DNA of 38,052 bases from Ruminococcus sp. (GCA_023665555.1 JAMPDR010000016.1:1-38052), one strand, 5' to 3'; numbered from the stretch's first letter, positions 24,173-34,197 are shown. A program made the numbers and translations. The notes: a model not told the origin generated them from the sequence alone.

Positions 24173-24898
24173 ATGAATATTGGAATGATTTTTGCCGGCG
24201 GAACTGGAACAAGAATGAACACAAAGTCTTGCCCGAAACAGTTTTTGAAATTATACGGAAAAGAGATTATTATATACACACTGGAGCATTTCCAGCGTCA
24301 TAGCGATATTGATGCAATTGCTGTGGTTTGTCTTGAATCATGGATTCCGTATCTGGAGAATCTTATTAAAACATATAATCTCACCAAGGTTAAGTGGGTA
24401 GTACCCGGCGGAAACAGTGGTCAGCAATCAATCTATAACGGTCTTAAAGCTGCATATGACGGAACCGATAATAATGATGATGCTATCGTTCTCATTCATG
24501 ATGGTGTTCGACCGCTTATAAACGGTCAGCTGATTTCAGACTGTATTGAAAGCGTTAAGAAAAACGGTTCGGCAATTACAACTGTTCCTGCAATTGAAAC
24601 CATTGCCATTGTTGATGATGAGGGCGGAATTACCGGAACTGTAGATCGTTCGAAATGTATGATTGCAAGAGCACCGCAATGCTTTTATCTCGGTGAAATT
24701 ATGAAGAATCATTTCAAGGCCATTGATGAAGGCAGAAGTGACTTTATTGATTCTGCATCGCTTATGCAGAATTACGGTCACAGTCTGTTTGTTGTTCCCG
24801 GTCCGATGGAGAACATCAAAATAACAACTCCGTCTGATTATTATACATTTAAAGCATTTATTGAGCGTCAGAATGATGCTGATGTTTTCGGAATATGA
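24173..24898 (+). CDS. IspD/TarI-family cytidylyltransferase (probably polyol-phosphate)
   Basis: This enzyme transfers CMP from CTP to a sugar- or polyol-phosphate. It starts MNIGMIFAGGTGTRM and continues SCPKQFLKLYGKEIIIYTLEHF, the CTP-binding GGxGxRM-x(n)-PKQ motif, then HDGVRPLI and ARAPQCFYL of the IspD/TarI family. At 241 aa it is TarI-sized. ATG 24173 places the motif at the N-terminus as in the family; the longer frame from 24128 has its ATG directly against GCAGGGT with no spacing. Downstream genes are an SDR and a TagF-type transferase, so ribitol or a similar CDP-polyol is more likely than the isoprenoid step. CDP-ribitol itself is not proven. Confidence 0.85.
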   Translation: MNIGMIFAGGTGTRMNTKSCPKQFLKLYGKEIIIYTLEHFQRHSDIDAIAVVCLESWIPYLENLIKTYNLTKVKWVVPGGNSGQQSIYNGLKAAYDGTDNNDDAIVLIHDGVRPLINGQLISDCIESVKKNGSAITTVPAIETIAIVDDEGGITGTVDRSKCMIARAPQCFYLGEIMKNHFKAIDEGRSDFIDSASLMQNYGHSLFVVPGPMENIKITTPSDYYTFKAFIERQNDADVFGI

Positions 24899-24960
24899 GG
24901 AATCTCTGAGTTTAATTAAGGAGTTTCTGAGTACCGATTTATTTAATTTTTAAGAAAGGA

Positions 24961-26061
24961 ATGGTGCGGACTTTGTCCGTATCGACTATTGCTATGGCAT
25001 CTCAAATTGAAAAGCAAGATATAGCCGCTGTATGTGGAAATGAAATAATGAAATCACTTTACGGTAGCAAAATTCTCATAACAGGTGCAACAGGTTTGAT
25101 AGGCTCATTTTACGTTAAATGTATTTCAAACCTTAATAAAACTGATAATGCAAATATTACTTTATATTTGCTTGTCAGAAATCGTGAAAAGGCTGAAAAA
25201 CTTTTCGGCGGTCTTAATGATGAGAATATCAACTATGTTGTAAGTGACATTTGTGATTTGCAGGATGTTGATGCTGAACTTGATTATATTATTCACGGTG
25301 CAAGCATCACAACATCAAAAATGATGGTTACAAATCCTGTCGAAACAATTGATATTGCAATAAACGGAACAAAGAACATGCTTGAAATTGCCCGTAAGCA
25401 GAAAAATCTTAAAGCATTTTTGTATATGTCATCACTTGAAGTCTACGGTGTTACTGATCCGTCGCTGGAATACATCGGCGAAACTGATTACGGATATATC
25501 GATCAGCTTAATGTTCGTTCAAGCTATTCACTCGGCAAGCGTATGGTTGAATGTATCTGTGCTTCATATGCAAGTGAGTACAATGTTCCGACGAAGATTG
25601 CAAGACTTACACAAACTTTCGGTACAGGTGTTCAGTATAACGACGTTAGAGTTTTTGCGGATTTTTCACGCTGCGTAATTGAAAACCGCAATATAATTCT
25701 TCACACAAAGGGTGAAACAGTTCATAATTATTGCTATCTTTCAGATGCAGTTACAGGCTTGACCACTGTTCTTGTTAAGGGCAATGTCTGTGAGGCATAT
25801 AATGTTGCAAATGAATCAACCGACATATCTATTTATGATATGGCTCAGATGCTGTGTGATATGTATCCTGAGAAGAATTTGAGCGTTGTTGTTGAGGATA
25901 ACGGAAATGCCGCTAAACTCGGATATCCGCCTGCAAACAAAGCAAGACTTGCAACAAAGAAGATTGAAAGCCTCGGTTGGAGTGCAACCGTTGATCTTAA
26001 AGAGATGTTTAACAGATTAATTCAGGATATGATTTTTCAGACACAGGAAGGCGTGGAATAA
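24961..26061 (+). CDS. Extended SDR, NAD-dependent epimerase/dehydratase family
   Basis: A 366-aa extended short-chain dehydrogenase/reductase that acts on a nucleotide-linked sugar. The Rossmann motif GATGLIG is at 42-48, MSSLEVYG contributes the catalytic Ser, and YSLGK has Y189 and K193 as the YxxxK pair; R-L-T-Q-T-F-G-T-G and NYCYLSDAVTGL follow as in epimerases. ATG 24961 is only 1 bp from AAAGGA, so the true start could be GTG 24964 or TTG 24973; this does not affect the domain. In this operon it may make or alter the CDP- or NDP-sugar used by the downstream transferase, in place of the alcohol dehydrogenase TarJ. The exact substrate is unknown. Confidence 0.88.
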   Translation: MVRTLSVSTIAMASQIEKQDIAAVCGNEIMKSLYGSKILITGATGLIGSFYVKCISNLNKTDNANITLYLLVRNREKAEKLFGGLNDENINYVVSDICDLQDVDAELDYIIHGASITTSKMMVTNPVETIDIAINGTKNMLEIARKQKNLKAFLYMSSLEVYGVTDPSLEYIGETDYGYIDQLNVRSSYSLGKRMVECICASYASEYNVPTKIARLTQTFGTGVQYNDVRVFADFSRCVIENRNIILHTKGETVHNYCYLSDAVTGLTTVLVKGNVCEAYNVANESTDISIYDMAQMLCDMYPEKNLSVVVEDNGNAAKLGYPPANKARLATKKIESLGWSATVDLKEMFNRLIQDMIFQTQEGVE

Positions 26062-26063
26062 TA

Positions 26064-28988
26064 GTGAATAACAGTGTATTGTTTTCTGTTGTAGCATATA
26101 TTGACGACAAGGAAAAAATTGCTGAATTTATTAATTCAATCAGCACTGAAAATTGCATTGATAAGACTGAAGTAATTTTAGTTGCCGATGGAGAAAACAG
26201 CATTGAAATTGAACAGCAGCTTGATGAGTTGAAACAGGATTTTCCGTTTGTGCGCTTTGTTTCTGCTGACTCATCTTCAACTGCCGCCTGTTATAACGCA
26301 GGTATGAAATCAGCAATAGGTAAATGGATTCATTTTACCTATATTTCGGCAACTTATTCAGAATTTGCGCTGTCAAAAGTGCTTTCAAATGTTGAAGTTA
26401 CGTATAAATATGCTGTAAATGAGGAAGGCAAAGTTAATTGTGTAACCTGCCTGCCTTATGAGGCCGAGGGACACACATGTGTTGCGTGTATGTCACCGTA
26501 TGTAATGAATAGATTTGATACCCAAAATTCATTATACAGAATGCGTGCGAAAAAGGGAAATATGGTTGATTTGAATATCAACACAAACTCTGTTAACCTT
26601 GCACTGTTTTCTTTCATCATGAAAACTGATTTAGCTAAAGAAATCGGTTTCAATGAAGAGAATATATATGAAGCTGAACATGAGTTCCTTTTGCGTCTTT
26701 TTGTTAAAGAACCGATTTTCTACAATGTTAAAAAATGTCAGGTTCACATACCGATGAAATCGGAAACAGCTCTTTGCGATTTTCAATATGCGAGAGTAAA
26801 AGGTTGGTACACCGATGCTGTTAAGGCTATGCAAAAAGTTTTTGATGATGCTCAAAACATCCTTGGATATATACCCGTATATTTGCAGATTGCCGCATAT
26901 TATATTATTAATAATAAATACAGCACAAACTATTTTGAACGTGACACAGGAACACTTAACCGTGATGAAGCTTTTGAGTTTGATAATGAATGTGCTGAGA
27001 TTTTCCGACTTTTGGATGATAAGGTTATATTCTCAAATTATCCGATTTCTTATTCTGTTCCGCCGCAAATTCAAATGCATGTATACCGTTCAAAATACGG
27101 TCAGCTGAATAGTAGCAGCAATGATTTACTTCCGTATAAACCTGCTGTTTTTGCTGATAAGCTTTTCTACATTCCGAAGCAAAAAAATATTTCTGAATAT
27201 AATCTGACTGCGGATGAGAACGGAAATTATAATTTTGCAGATTTTGATGATTTGATTTTCCTTACCGATATATCAAAGCAAACTATCACAATGCAGGTTA
27301 TTAACTGCATAGACAATCAACTTGAATTTGATTGCAGACTCAGTGACGAATATTTTCACGGCTTTGAGCATAAGCTGATTGCTGTAATCGCTGATAATAA
27401 GTTCAATAACAACTGTATTGTGGATTCTTCTTATGAAGCGGTGGATATTGTGGATACTGATGTATATTCTGCTTACAAGTGTTTCGGTATCACACTCACA
27501 AAATTCAGAAGAGTACATCTTTCAATTGACCCGTCAAAACTTATCGGTAAGAAACTTGTGTTTGCTCTTGAATTTGATAACGTCAGATATTCATTTAATA
27601 TTAACTATATTCGTGCCTATTCAAGATTATCAGGCGGCAGATTCAACTATTGGATGTATGCAAAACATCAGATTGCATCGCCTGAGTCTAAAGCTATTAA
27701 ATTTAAAAAGTGCGGACCTTTGAAGCACTTCGGCTATGAAATGGCATTTATGGCTGATAACCTTCTTCGCGGAAAAACAATGTCTTTCAAAGACAGACTC
27801 TATTGCGTATTGCTCAGATTCTTGGCAGATATCTTATATCCGATTCACCGAAGAAAGCACATATGGATGACTTTTGATAAGCTTTATAAAGCAGGTGATA
27901 ACGGCGAGTATATGTTCAAATACTGCAACGAGAATCAGAAGAAAGTCAATTGCTATTATATCGTAAGTCCGGAGTCGCTGGATTACGAAAGACTTAAAAA
28001 GGCATACGGAAGAAAAATATTGGCTCATCAAAGCTTCCGACAGAGATTGCTTGCATTAAATGCAGAGGCCGTACTTGCAACCCATGCAACCGTTATGAGA
28101 TATTGCGGTTACAATAATACAATGCAGCCATTCTTTAAAGATAAGTTTAAATCAACAATTATTTGTATTCAGCATGGACTTACAATTCAGAAAATTGCGC
28201 AGTATCAGAGCAGAGTTTTTGATAATATCAGACTTTATACTCTTGCCTCAAAATATGAGTGGGAAAATATCTGCAATGAAACTTACGGATTTACTGACAA
28301 GCAGCTTAGACTTACAGGTTTACCGCGTTATGACGGATTGAAGAATAACGATCAACATCAGATTCTTATCACACCTACATGGCGACGCAACGTTGTAAAC
28401 GGCGGCATTGCATTCCAGAAAAAGACTCATAATGACTCTTTCAAGAACAGCACCTATTATAAGATCTATAACGGTCTTATAAATGACCAAAGACTGATTG
28501 ATTGCGCAAAAAAGAACGGATACAGACTTATTTATTTGTTGCATCCTGCAATGAGCGCACAAGCCGAGGACTATGAAACCAATGATTATGTTGAACTTGT
28601 TCAAGCAACAGGTGACATGAACTATGAGAAGATTCTCACTGAAAGTTCACTCATGCTCACTGACTATTCGGGTGTTCAGTTTGACTTTGCATATCAGCGT
28701 AAGGCTCTTGTCTACTATCATCCTGATACTTTGCCGCCGCATTACGATCCGGGCAAAATTGATTATGAAACTATGGGCTTTGGTCCGATTTGCAGAAACC
28801 ACGAGGAAATTGTTGCAACGCTTTGTGAATATATGAACAACAACTGCAAGAATCCGGAAGAATATATTCGCAGAGCAGATGATTTCTTTGCATTTGATGA
28901 TTTCAATAACTGCAAAAGAATATATGAGTATATAACTCAGTTTCTTGAAGAGGAATATAAGAGCAACAATAACAACATCAGATATTAA
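26064..28988 (+). CDS. Bifunctional GT2 glycosyltransferase / CDP-glycerol-type polymer transferase
   Basis: A 974-aa protein in three parts. Residues 1-about 330 are a GT-A family 2-like glycosyltransferase (VLFSVVAYIDDKEKIAEFIN; RFVSADSSSTAACYNAGMKSA). Residues about 330-580 form a beta-rich linker. The C-terminal 380 residues are a TagF/TarL-type polyol-phosphotransferase: HIWMTFDKLYKAGDNGEYMF, ICIQHGLTIQKIAQYQ, LRLTGLPRYD, ILITPTWRRN, and MLTDYSGVQFDFAYQRKALVYY, including the H-G and S-x-x-x-D family residues. The start is GTG at 26064, with AGGAAGG 12 bp upstream and only 2 bp after the SDR stop, so the genes are coupled. It probably works at the inner membrane face, building a glycosylated polyol-phosphate polymer. 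Confidence 0.9.
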   Translation: MNNSVLFSVVAYIDDKEKIAEFINSISTENCIDKTEVILVADGENSIEIEQQLDELKQDFPFVRFVSADSSSTAACYNAGMKSAIGKWIHFTYISATYSEFALSKVLSNVEVTYKYAVNEEGKVNCVTCLPYEAEGHTCVACMSPYVMNRFDTQNSLYRMRAKKGNMVDLNINTNSVNLALFSFIMKTDLAKEIGFNEENIYEAEHEFLLRLFVKEPIFYNVKKCQVHIPMKSETALCDFQYARVKGWYTDAVKAMQKVFDDAQNILGYIPVYLQIAAYYIINNKYSTNYFERDTGTLNRDEAFEFDNECAEIFRLLDDKVIFSNYPISYSVPPQIQMHVYRSKYGQLNSSSNDLLPYKPAVFADKLFYIPKQKNISEYNLTADENGNYNFADFDDLIFLTDISKQTITMQVINCIDNQLEFDCRLSDEYFHGFEHKLIAVIADNKFNNNCIVDSSYEAVDIVDTDVYSAYKCFGITLTKFRRVHLSIDPSKLIGKKLVFALEFDNVRYSFNINYIRAYSRLSGGRFNYWMYAKHQIASPESKAIKFKKCGPLKHFGYEMAFMADNLLRGKTMSFKDRLYCVLLRFLADILYPIHRRKHIWMTFDKLYKAGDNGEYMFKYCNENQKKVNCYYIVSPESLDYERLKKAYGRKILAHQSFRQRLLALNAEAVLATHATVMRYCGYNNTMQPFFKDKFKSTIICIQHGLTIQKIAQYQSRVFDNIRLYTLASKYEWENICNETYGFTDKQLRLTGLPRYDGLKNNDQHQILITPTWRRNVVNGGIAFQKKTHNDSFKNSTYYKIYNGLINDQRLIDCAKKNGYRLIYLLHPAMSAQAEDYETNDYVELVQATGDMNYEKILTESSLMLTDYSGVQFDFAYQRKALVYYHPDTLPPHYDPGKIDYETMGFGPICRNHEEIVATLCEYMNNNCKNPEEYIRRADDFFAFDDFNNCKRIYEYITQFLEEEYKSNNNNIRY

Positions 28989-29000
28989 GCTTAAAAAATT

Positions 29001-29040
29001 ATCCGAGATTCACATTTGTACGTGAATCTCGGATTTTTTT
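29001..29040. terminator. Bidirectional terminator between polymer operon and fuc operon
   Basis: A perfect 13-bp stem, ATCCGAGATTCAC (29001-29013) with GTGAATCTCGGAT (29022-29034), is followed by a T tract on the plus strand; on the minus strand, AATTTTTTAAG follows. It serves two convergent operons. Confidence 0.9.
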
Positions 29041-29051
29041 AATTTGTGAGT

Positions 29052-30836
29052 TTATTTATATAGAGGACCGTAATTCTGACAAGCACGGAAATCTGCTGAT
29101 TGAGTATCCTCTGTGCCGAAAGCAGACCAAGCATGTGGACGGAAAATTTTTGATTCGTCAACATTGTGCATGTTAACAGGGATACGCAGCATGGATGCAA
29201 GTGTGATCAAATCAGCACCAACATGTCCGTAGACTGTTACACCGTGGTTAGCACCCCAGTTTGCCATAACGCTGTAAACATCCTTAAATGCGCCGTTTCC
29301 TGTGAGATTCGGAACGAACCATGTTGTCGGCCATGACGGATCGGTTCTCTTGTCGATTGTATTGTGGATTTCATCAGGCAAATCAACGGTATATCCCTCT
29401 GCAATCTGAAGAACAGGACCGATACCGTCAACAACATTCACTCTGAGCATCGTAACAGGCATCTGTGCACTACAGCGGAAGTGACTGGAGAATCCGCCGC
29501 CGCGGAAATATTCATAGTTTGCTCTGCACCAGTCGGTAGCGTCAAGGCAAGCTTTAATGTCTTTTTCCGTCATATCCCAGAAAGGTTTCATGCAGCCTTC
29601 ACCGTCAGCATTTTTAGATGCACCACTGCCGTCAAGTGCCGTTGCACCTGAATTGATAAGATGAATAAAGCCATTCTTTGCAACACCGTCAGGACGAACA
29701 CCTGTCACACGTTCGCATGCATCGGGACTCCAATATGTGCGAACATCATGGAAACAGGGAGCAGAGTGGGAAACAAGAGTTCCGAGCATCATTGAAACAC
29801 CGTTGAGTGTGTCGTTTTCAGTTGCGAACGGAGTGGGCATTTTTGCGCCGTTCCAGTCAAAGGTTGATGCCATAATAGCTTCTGTGAAGTCTGCGTTCGG
29901 GAGCCAGTCTGTCCAGTTGCGCTGACCTTGGAAACCGCCTGCAACAGCGTTTTTGCCGAGTGCTTCTTCATGCCAGCCCATTTCATCAAGCTTTTTGTTA
30001 CCGTAAAGAATGTCGCGCATAACCATAGTCATTTTGGTTACAAATTCCCAGTCTTTTTCGGGCGGTACAACCTTAGATTTTCTGATGATTTCGGGCAGAT
30101 CTTTGCCTTCATTAAGGTCGAAGCCTTCTTTGCAGTTCTCCTTGACCCATGCGAGAGCCTTCTCATATTCATCGTGGTCGTATATTTCGAGCGTTATTCT
30201 GCGAACGATTTCTGTCATGTCAACCCATTCAGCACGGATGCCGAAATATTTCTGGAACATGTCCGCATTGCAATATGAGCCAGCGATACCCATTGCAACA
30301 CCGCCGAGGTTAACATATGCCTTGTTTTTCATCCAGCCTACTGCAACAGCAGCCTTGGCGAAACGAAGAATTTTTTCGGCAACATCGGCAGGTACTTCTG
30401 TGTCTGTCATGTCTTGAACATCATGGCCGTAGATTGAGAATGCCGGCAACCCTTTCTGCGCAAATGCAGCCATAACAGCGGCAAGATAAACAGCACCCGG
30501 ACGCTCTGTTCCGTTAAAACCCCATACTGCCTTAATTGTGTTAGGATCCATGTCAAAAGTTTCCGAACCGTAGCACCAGCACGGTGTTACTGACAGGGTA
30601 GCAACAACATTTTCGGTTGAAAATTGTTCTGCACATTTGGCTGCTTCAGCGCCGCCGCCGATGGTGGTATTGCTGATTACGCATTGAACAGGAGTTCCGT
30701 CAGGATAGCGAAGATTTGATTCAATGAGATTCTTTGCTGCGATAGCCATGTTCATTGTTTGAACTTCAAGGCTTTCGCGAACACCGCCCCATCTGCCGTC
30801 GATAGTTGGACGTATGCCAATTTTAGGATAATTCAT
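29052..30836 (-). CDS. fucI: L-fucose isomerase FucI
   Basis: It converts L-fucose to L-fuculose with Mn2+. The 594-aa length and sequence match the family closely: [21 protein letters not shown] at the start, [57 protein letters not shown], and the metal and substrate residues within [19 protein letters not shown] and the C-terminal domain. GAGGT precedes ATG 30836, 10 bp after the kinase stop. It is the last gene of the operon fucA-fucU-kinase-fucI. No fucose transporter is in the window. Confidence 0.97.
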   Translation of the reverse strand: MNYPKIGIRPTIDGRWGGVRESLEVQTMNMAIAAKNLIESNLRYPDGTPVQCVISNTTIGGGAEAAKCAEQFSTENVVATLSVTPCWCYGSETFDMDPNTIKAVWGFNGTERPGAVYLAAVMAAFAQKGLPAFSIYGHDVQDMTDTEVPADVAEKILRFAKAAVAVGWMKNKAYVNLGGVAMGIAGSYCNADMFQKYFGIRAEWVDMTEIVRRITLEIYDHDEYEKALAWVKENCKEGFDLNEGKDLPEIIRKSKVVPPEKDWEFVTKMTMVMRDILYGNKKLDEMGWHEEALGKNAVAGGFQGQRNWTDWLPNADFTEAIMASTFDWNGAKMPTPFATENDTLNGVSMMLGTLVSHSAPCFHDVRTYWSPDACERVTGVRPDGVAKNGFIHLINSGATALDGSGASKNADGEGCMKPFWDMTEKDIKACLDATDWCRANYEYFRGGGFSSHFRCSAQMPVTMLRVNVVDGIGPVLQIAEGYTVDLPDEIHNTIDKRTDPSWPTTWFVPNLTGNGAFKDVYSVMANWGANHGVTVYGHVGADLITLASMLRIPVNMHNVDESKIFRPHAWSAFGTEDTQSADFRACQNYGPLYK

Positions 30837-30846
30837 AAATTTTACC

Positions 30847-32280
30847 TCACTTATTATTTATTGTTGTTTTCTGCAAGACCGTGCAGAATGTTTTATATGC
30901 TTTCAGCCATGTTTCATTGTTGGTTGGAAAATATGTTTTAACACTTTCCTGCGTTTTTATGAGCGCTCTGCCTTCGTCAATGTTATTGATATCACCGAGT
31001 GCGATAAGCTGAAGCAAAATGTTGCCAAGTGCTGTTGCTTCGCATGGACCTGCAACAACAGGAAAACCAAGGCTGTCAGCTGTCATTTGACAAAGGAAAC
31101 CGTCTTTAGTTCCGCCTCCGAGCAGGTGCAGAACTTCGAAGTTTTTGTCTGTGTTTTCTTCAATCTGCTCAATTGCAAATTTATATTTCATTGCAAGGCT
31201 TTCATATATGCAACGTACCAAAGCACCGTCACTTTGAGGAACAGTCTGATTTGTTCTCTCACAGTAATTGCGAATTTTTTCAGGCATTTTGCCTGCTGTT
31301 GCAAACTCAGGTGCATCAGGATCAATAAAACAACAAAAAGGTTTCTCTTTTTTTGCAAGCTGTTCCATATCGTTGAATGTATACGCTTTTCCTTCTGCTT
31401 TGAAGTTACGGCGTATCTCCTGGATGAGCCATAAACCGCTGATATTTTTCAGATAGTCAACCTTTCCGTTTGCACCGAATTCATTTGAAAGTTCGTCTGC
31501 CATACTTTTTTCGGTGAGTACTGCACTTTCAAGTTCGCACCCGATAAGCGACCATGTTCCGCAGGAAAGAAAAGCACTGCACTTATCTTTATCAGCCGGC
31601 ATTGCAGCAATCGCACATTGGGTGTCATGTCCTGCAACCTTTATAACCTTGATTCCGTTATATTCACCGGCAATTACAGAACTGTCAACAAGTTCTTGAA
31701 GAATACTTGCATCAATGCCGTTTATATCGGCAATTTCATGTGCCCATGCATTTTTGTTAAAATCATACATCTGCGATGTTGATGCAATAGTTCTTTCTGC
31801 TGATTTGTTGCCGCAAAGCGCCCAAACAAAAAGGTCAGGCATGAAAAGCAGCGTTTTACCGCTTTTCTTATCTTCTGCAACAAGCTGAAAAAGCGTATTG
31901 ATAGGCATAATCTGATTACCTGTTGTTTCATATAAATCGCAAGCGGATATTTTTTCAAACACTTTTTCAGGTACATTGTTTGTGCGTGTATCACGGTAAT
32001 TCACGGGCAAACCGATAAGATTATCGTTTTCATCAAGCAGGCCATAGTCAACACCCCAAGTGTCAAAAGCAAGTGAATCAACTTTGCCGCACATGTCAAT
32101 TGCCTTTTTTACCTCACCTATAAGATAAGGAAAATTCCAGCAGAGATGACCGTTGTCATCGTGAGTCGGTATATTCTCAAACCTGTGCACTTCGCTGTAG
32201 GTGAGTTTCTTACCGTCAAATTCGGCTTTGATCGCTCTTCCTGTTGAAGCACCGAAATCAAATGCAAGAACTTTACTCAA
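30847..32280 (-). CDS. FGGY-family kinase, L-fuculokinase in context (RhaB-like sequence)
   Basis: It phosphorylates L-fuculose to L-fuculose 1-phosphate within the operon. The sequence is a full FGGY sugar kinase of 477 aa: ATPase motif [12 protein letters not shown], substrate region [18 protein letters not shown] and [15 protein letters not shown] and [22 protein letters not shown]. It is more like rhamnulokinase (RhaB) than enterobacterial FucK. Since all neighbours are fucose genes, fuculose is the likely substrate, although the two 6-deoxyketoses are related and both might be used. The start is TTG at 32280, overlapping the fucU stop (TTGA), with GGGAG about 10 bp upstream; this implies translational coupling. 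I withhold the symbol fucK because of the RhaB-like sequence. Confidence 0.88.
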   Translation of the reverse strand: MSKVLAFDFGASTGRAIKAEFDGKKLTYSEVHRFENIPTHDDNGHLCWNFPYLIGEVKKAIDMCGKVDSLAFDTWGVDYGLLDENDNLIGLPVNYRDTRTNNVPEKVFEKISACDLYETTGNQIMPINTLFQLVAEDKKSGKTLLFMPDLFVWALCGNKSAERTIASTSQMYDFNKNAWAHEIADINGIDASILQELVDSSVIAGEYNGIKVIKVAGHDTQCAIAAMPADKDKCSAFLSCGTWSLIGCELESAVLTEKSMADELSNEFGANGKVDYLKNISGLWLIQEIRRNFKAEGKAYTFNDMEQLAKKEKPFCCFIDPDAPEFATAGKMPEKIRNYCERTNQTVPQSDGALVRCIYESLAMKYKFAIEQIEENTDKNFEVLHLLGGGTKDGFLCQMTADSLGFPVVAGPCEATALGNILLQLIALGDINNIDEGRALIKTQESVKTYFPTNNETWLKAYKTFCTVLQKTTINNK

Positions 32281-32717
32281 TGGGTGACAACTCCCTTCTT
32301 TAAAAGTACATTGGCATATATTGCAGTTTCGCCCGTGGCGATTATGAGATAGGCATTTTTTGCCCTTTCATAAAATGCAAAGCGCTCAGTCATTTCAACC
32401 TCGTGATGATCAGGTTCATATTTGCTCAGTATTTCTTCATATGTACCCCATATCTCAGGAGTAGGGCAGTTGTCGCCTTTAACCACCTCCATGTAAGCTA
32501 CAGGTTTCTCAGTGTATCTGTCAAGTGGGATAAGGCTCAGTATAGCGTCCAAAATTTCAGCTGTTCCGTGGCCGTCTGCGCGAATAACAACGGAGTTTTT
32601 TCCAACGCTTTCACACGGAAAATTGCCGTCTGCAATAACAAGTTCGTCACCGTGACCCATTTCACAAAGTGCTTTCAAAAGCTCCGGAGAGATGATGGGA
32701 GGAATTCCTTTAAGCAT
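32277..32717 (-). CDS. fucU: L-fucose mutarotase FucU (RbsD/FucU family)
   Basis: It interconverts alpha- and beta-L-fucopyranose to feed the isomerase. At 146 aa it carries family features: LKGIPPIISPELLKALCEMGHGDELVIADGNFP (catalytic H and D region), IRADGHGTAEILDAILSLIPLD, and the C-terminal ERFAFYERAKNAYLIIATGE-x-AIYAN. The ATG at 32717 follows AAGGTGA and lies 9 bp after the fucA stop; its end overlaps the kinase start by 4 bp. Second gene of the operon. Confidence 0.95.
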   Translation of the reverse strand: MLKGIPPIISPELLKALCEMGHGDELVIADGNFPCESVGKNSVVIRADGHGTAEILDAILSLIPLDRYTEKPVAYMEVVKGDNCPTPEIWGTYEEILSKYEPDHHEVEMTERFAFYERAKNAYLIIATGETAIYANVLLKKGVVTH

Positions 32718-32726
32718 AATTTCACC

Positions 32727-33437
32727 TTAATCTTTCTTGTGTAAAATCGGATCGTCGGGATTAAAAGTCTTATAGCCGGGATGTCTGCCGGTTACTCTGT
32801 AATAGCCTCTCAAATCGATCAGTTTCTGAATGTTCTCTCTGCTGATGTCATGGCTGCCGCCGAGAATAACAGCATTGATTGTTATTTTTGCCCAAAGTTC
32901 AAGGCTTTCCATTCTGTAAAATGCAGTTACAACGTCACTGCCGACTGCAAGCGCACCGTGATTCTCAAGCAGCATAACATCGTGTTCTTCGAGATACGGC
33001 TCGATTGCATCAGGAACTTCTGATGTAGACGGTGTACCGTACGGTGTGAGTGGAACTGCACCCATAACAGCAACATCCTCAATCATGTTATACATGTCCA
33101 TTGCCTTGTGTGCAACCGCAAATCCTGTTGCTCCCGGCGGATGTGCATGAATGACGCTCATAACATCATCACGTTTGTCATAGCAGCGAAGATGCATCTT
33201 GATTTCACTTGAAGGACGAAGTCCCTCAGCGGCTTCAAGCACATTTCCCTTACTGTCGATTCTTATAAGTTTTTCGGGTGTAATGAATGATTTGCTCATT
33301 CCGGTCGGTGTTGCAAGAATTGTGCCATCGTCAAGTTTAACACTGACATTGCCATCGTTTGCCGCAACCCAACCAAGCTGCCACATTTTATGACAAATGT
33401 CACAGATAAGTTCTTTTTGTGTTTCTATATTGCTCAT
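32727..33437 (-). CDS. fucA: L-fuculose-phosphate aldolase (class II aldolase family)
   Basis: It splits L-fuculose 1-phosphate into dihydroxyacetone phosphate and L-lactaldehyde using Zn2+. The 236-aa protein shows AANDGNVSVKLDDGTILATPTGMSK (phosphate site), PSSEIKMHLRCYDKR with the catalytic Glu, the zinc ligands in VIHAHPPGATGFA, and LLENHGALAVG with the third His. AAAGGAGC precedes ATG 33437. First gene of the operon behind the promoter at 33509-33537. Sequence alone cannot wholly exclude rhamnulose-phosphate aldolase, but size and context favour FucA. No lactaldehyde reductase (fucO) is adjacent. Confidence 0.92.
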   Translation of the reverse strand: MSNIETQKELICDICHKMWQLGWVAANDGNVSVKLDDGTILATPTGMSKSFITPEKLIRIDSKGNVLEAAEGLRPSSEIKMHLRCYDKRDDVMSVIHAHPPGATGFAVAHKAMDMYNMIEDVAVMGAVPLTPYGTPSTSEVPDAIEPYLEEHDVMLLENHGALAVGSDVVTAFYRMESLELWAKITINAVILGGSHDISRENIQKLIDLRGYYRVTGRHPGYKTFNPDDPILHKKD

Positions 33438-33472
33438 ATTTTTGCTCCTTTCGGTATCTTGATTTGCTTTAA

Positions 33473-33484
33473 ACTGAATTCAGT
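33473..33484. promoter_or_regulatory. Candidate operator of fuc operon
   Basis: ACTGAATTCAGT is a perfect 12-bp palindrome lying between the -10 box and fucA, where a bound repressor would block transcription. A second near-palindrome centred on GATATC follows at 33483-33494. No regulator gene is adjacent. Confidence 0.45.
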
Positions 33485-33508
33485 CGATATCAACTTAAAG
33501 ATAATATC

Positions 33509-33537
33509 ATTATAGTTGATTTAATCTTCAATTGCAA
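33509..33537 (-). promoter_or_regulatory. Promoter of the fuc operon
   Basis: On the minus strand, TTGCAA (33537-33532), a 17-bp spacer and a perfect TATAAT (33514-33509), 72 bp before the fucA ATG. Confidence 0.8.
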
Positions 33538-33575
33538 GATTTTTACATTATAATTGCATAACATATTAAAACTGG

Positions 33576-33616
33576 AAAACGTCTTCCCAAAACAGCATTG
33601 ATCGGGAAAACGTTTT
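33576..33616. terminator. Terminator of the DUF4430/alpha-barrel operon
   Basis: A 13-bp stem, AAAACGTCTTCCC (33576-33588) with GGGAAAACGTTTT (33604-33616), has one G-U or A-C position depending on strand. Read on the minus strand it lies 39 bp after the stop of the last DUF4430 gene and before the fuc promoter. Confidence 0.6.
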
Positions 33617-33654
33617 TAATTAGTAATATTATATTTAATGTTACAGCGTGGCAA

Positions 33655-34197
33655 TTAAGCCATAAATGCGCAGTCAACATCTTTTCCAAGGTCGCAGGTA
33701 TAAACCCACTCAACTATGTCGCCGTCTTTCAGCTTGTATTTTGAACAACCGTAGTTCGGATATTTCCCGTTCACACGATACATCCAACCGGAAAGCGGAC
33801 CGCAGGAAAACTCATAGAGATAGTGGATACCTTGAATATATACACTGCCGAATTTGTTTACGTCAGCACCTTGGTATTCCATTTGAATTTTGTTGTAACG
33901 CACTGCTCTGTCAAGAATATCAAATACGGTATCACCCTCACGAAGAACATATTCGGTTTCAGAAAGTATGATGCCGTCATTCGGAACATATTCCTCGGAT
34001 TGCAAAACAGGGTCAAGATTGCTGTAATTTTCAAGTACGGTGTCACATCGTATGCTGATTTTAACAGTTTCACTGTCCTCGGTAATGTCGTCAATATGCG
34101 TTAGATAATATTCATCTACCGATTGAAAATTAGTACCGCTTATAACAAGAACAATGGCAAGTATAACAGCAAAAATAACAAGCAAATCTTTTTTCAT
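33655..34197 (-). CDS. Exported DUF4430 (transcobalamin C-terminal-like) protein
   Basis: A 180-aa protein with an N-terminal signal or anchor helix (LLVIFAVILAIVLVISG) and one DUF4430 domain (about 75-175): LREGDTVFDILDRAVRYNKIQMEYQG ... GIHYLYEFSCGPLSGWMYRVNGKYPNYGCSKYKLKDGDIVEWVYTCDLG. The GWMYxVNGxxPxxG-x-YxLxDGDxVEWxYT block is diagnostic. DUF4430 corresponds to the beta domain of vertebrate intrinsic factor and transcobalamin, which closes over bound cobalamin. The start ATGA overlaps the stop of the preceding alpha-barrel gene, so it is the last gene of a coupled three-gene operon. Lacking a cell-wall motif, it is either membrane-tethered or released. Confidence 0.85.
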   Translation of the reverse strand: MKKDLLVIFAVILAIVLVISGTNFQSVDEYYLTHIDDITEDSETVKISIRCDTVLENYSNLDPVLQSEEYVPNDGIILSETEYVLREGDTVFDILDRAVRYNKIQMEYQGADVNKFGSVYIQGIHYLYEFSCGPLSGWMYRVNGKYPNYGCSKYKLKDGDIVEWVYTCDLGKDVDCAFMA

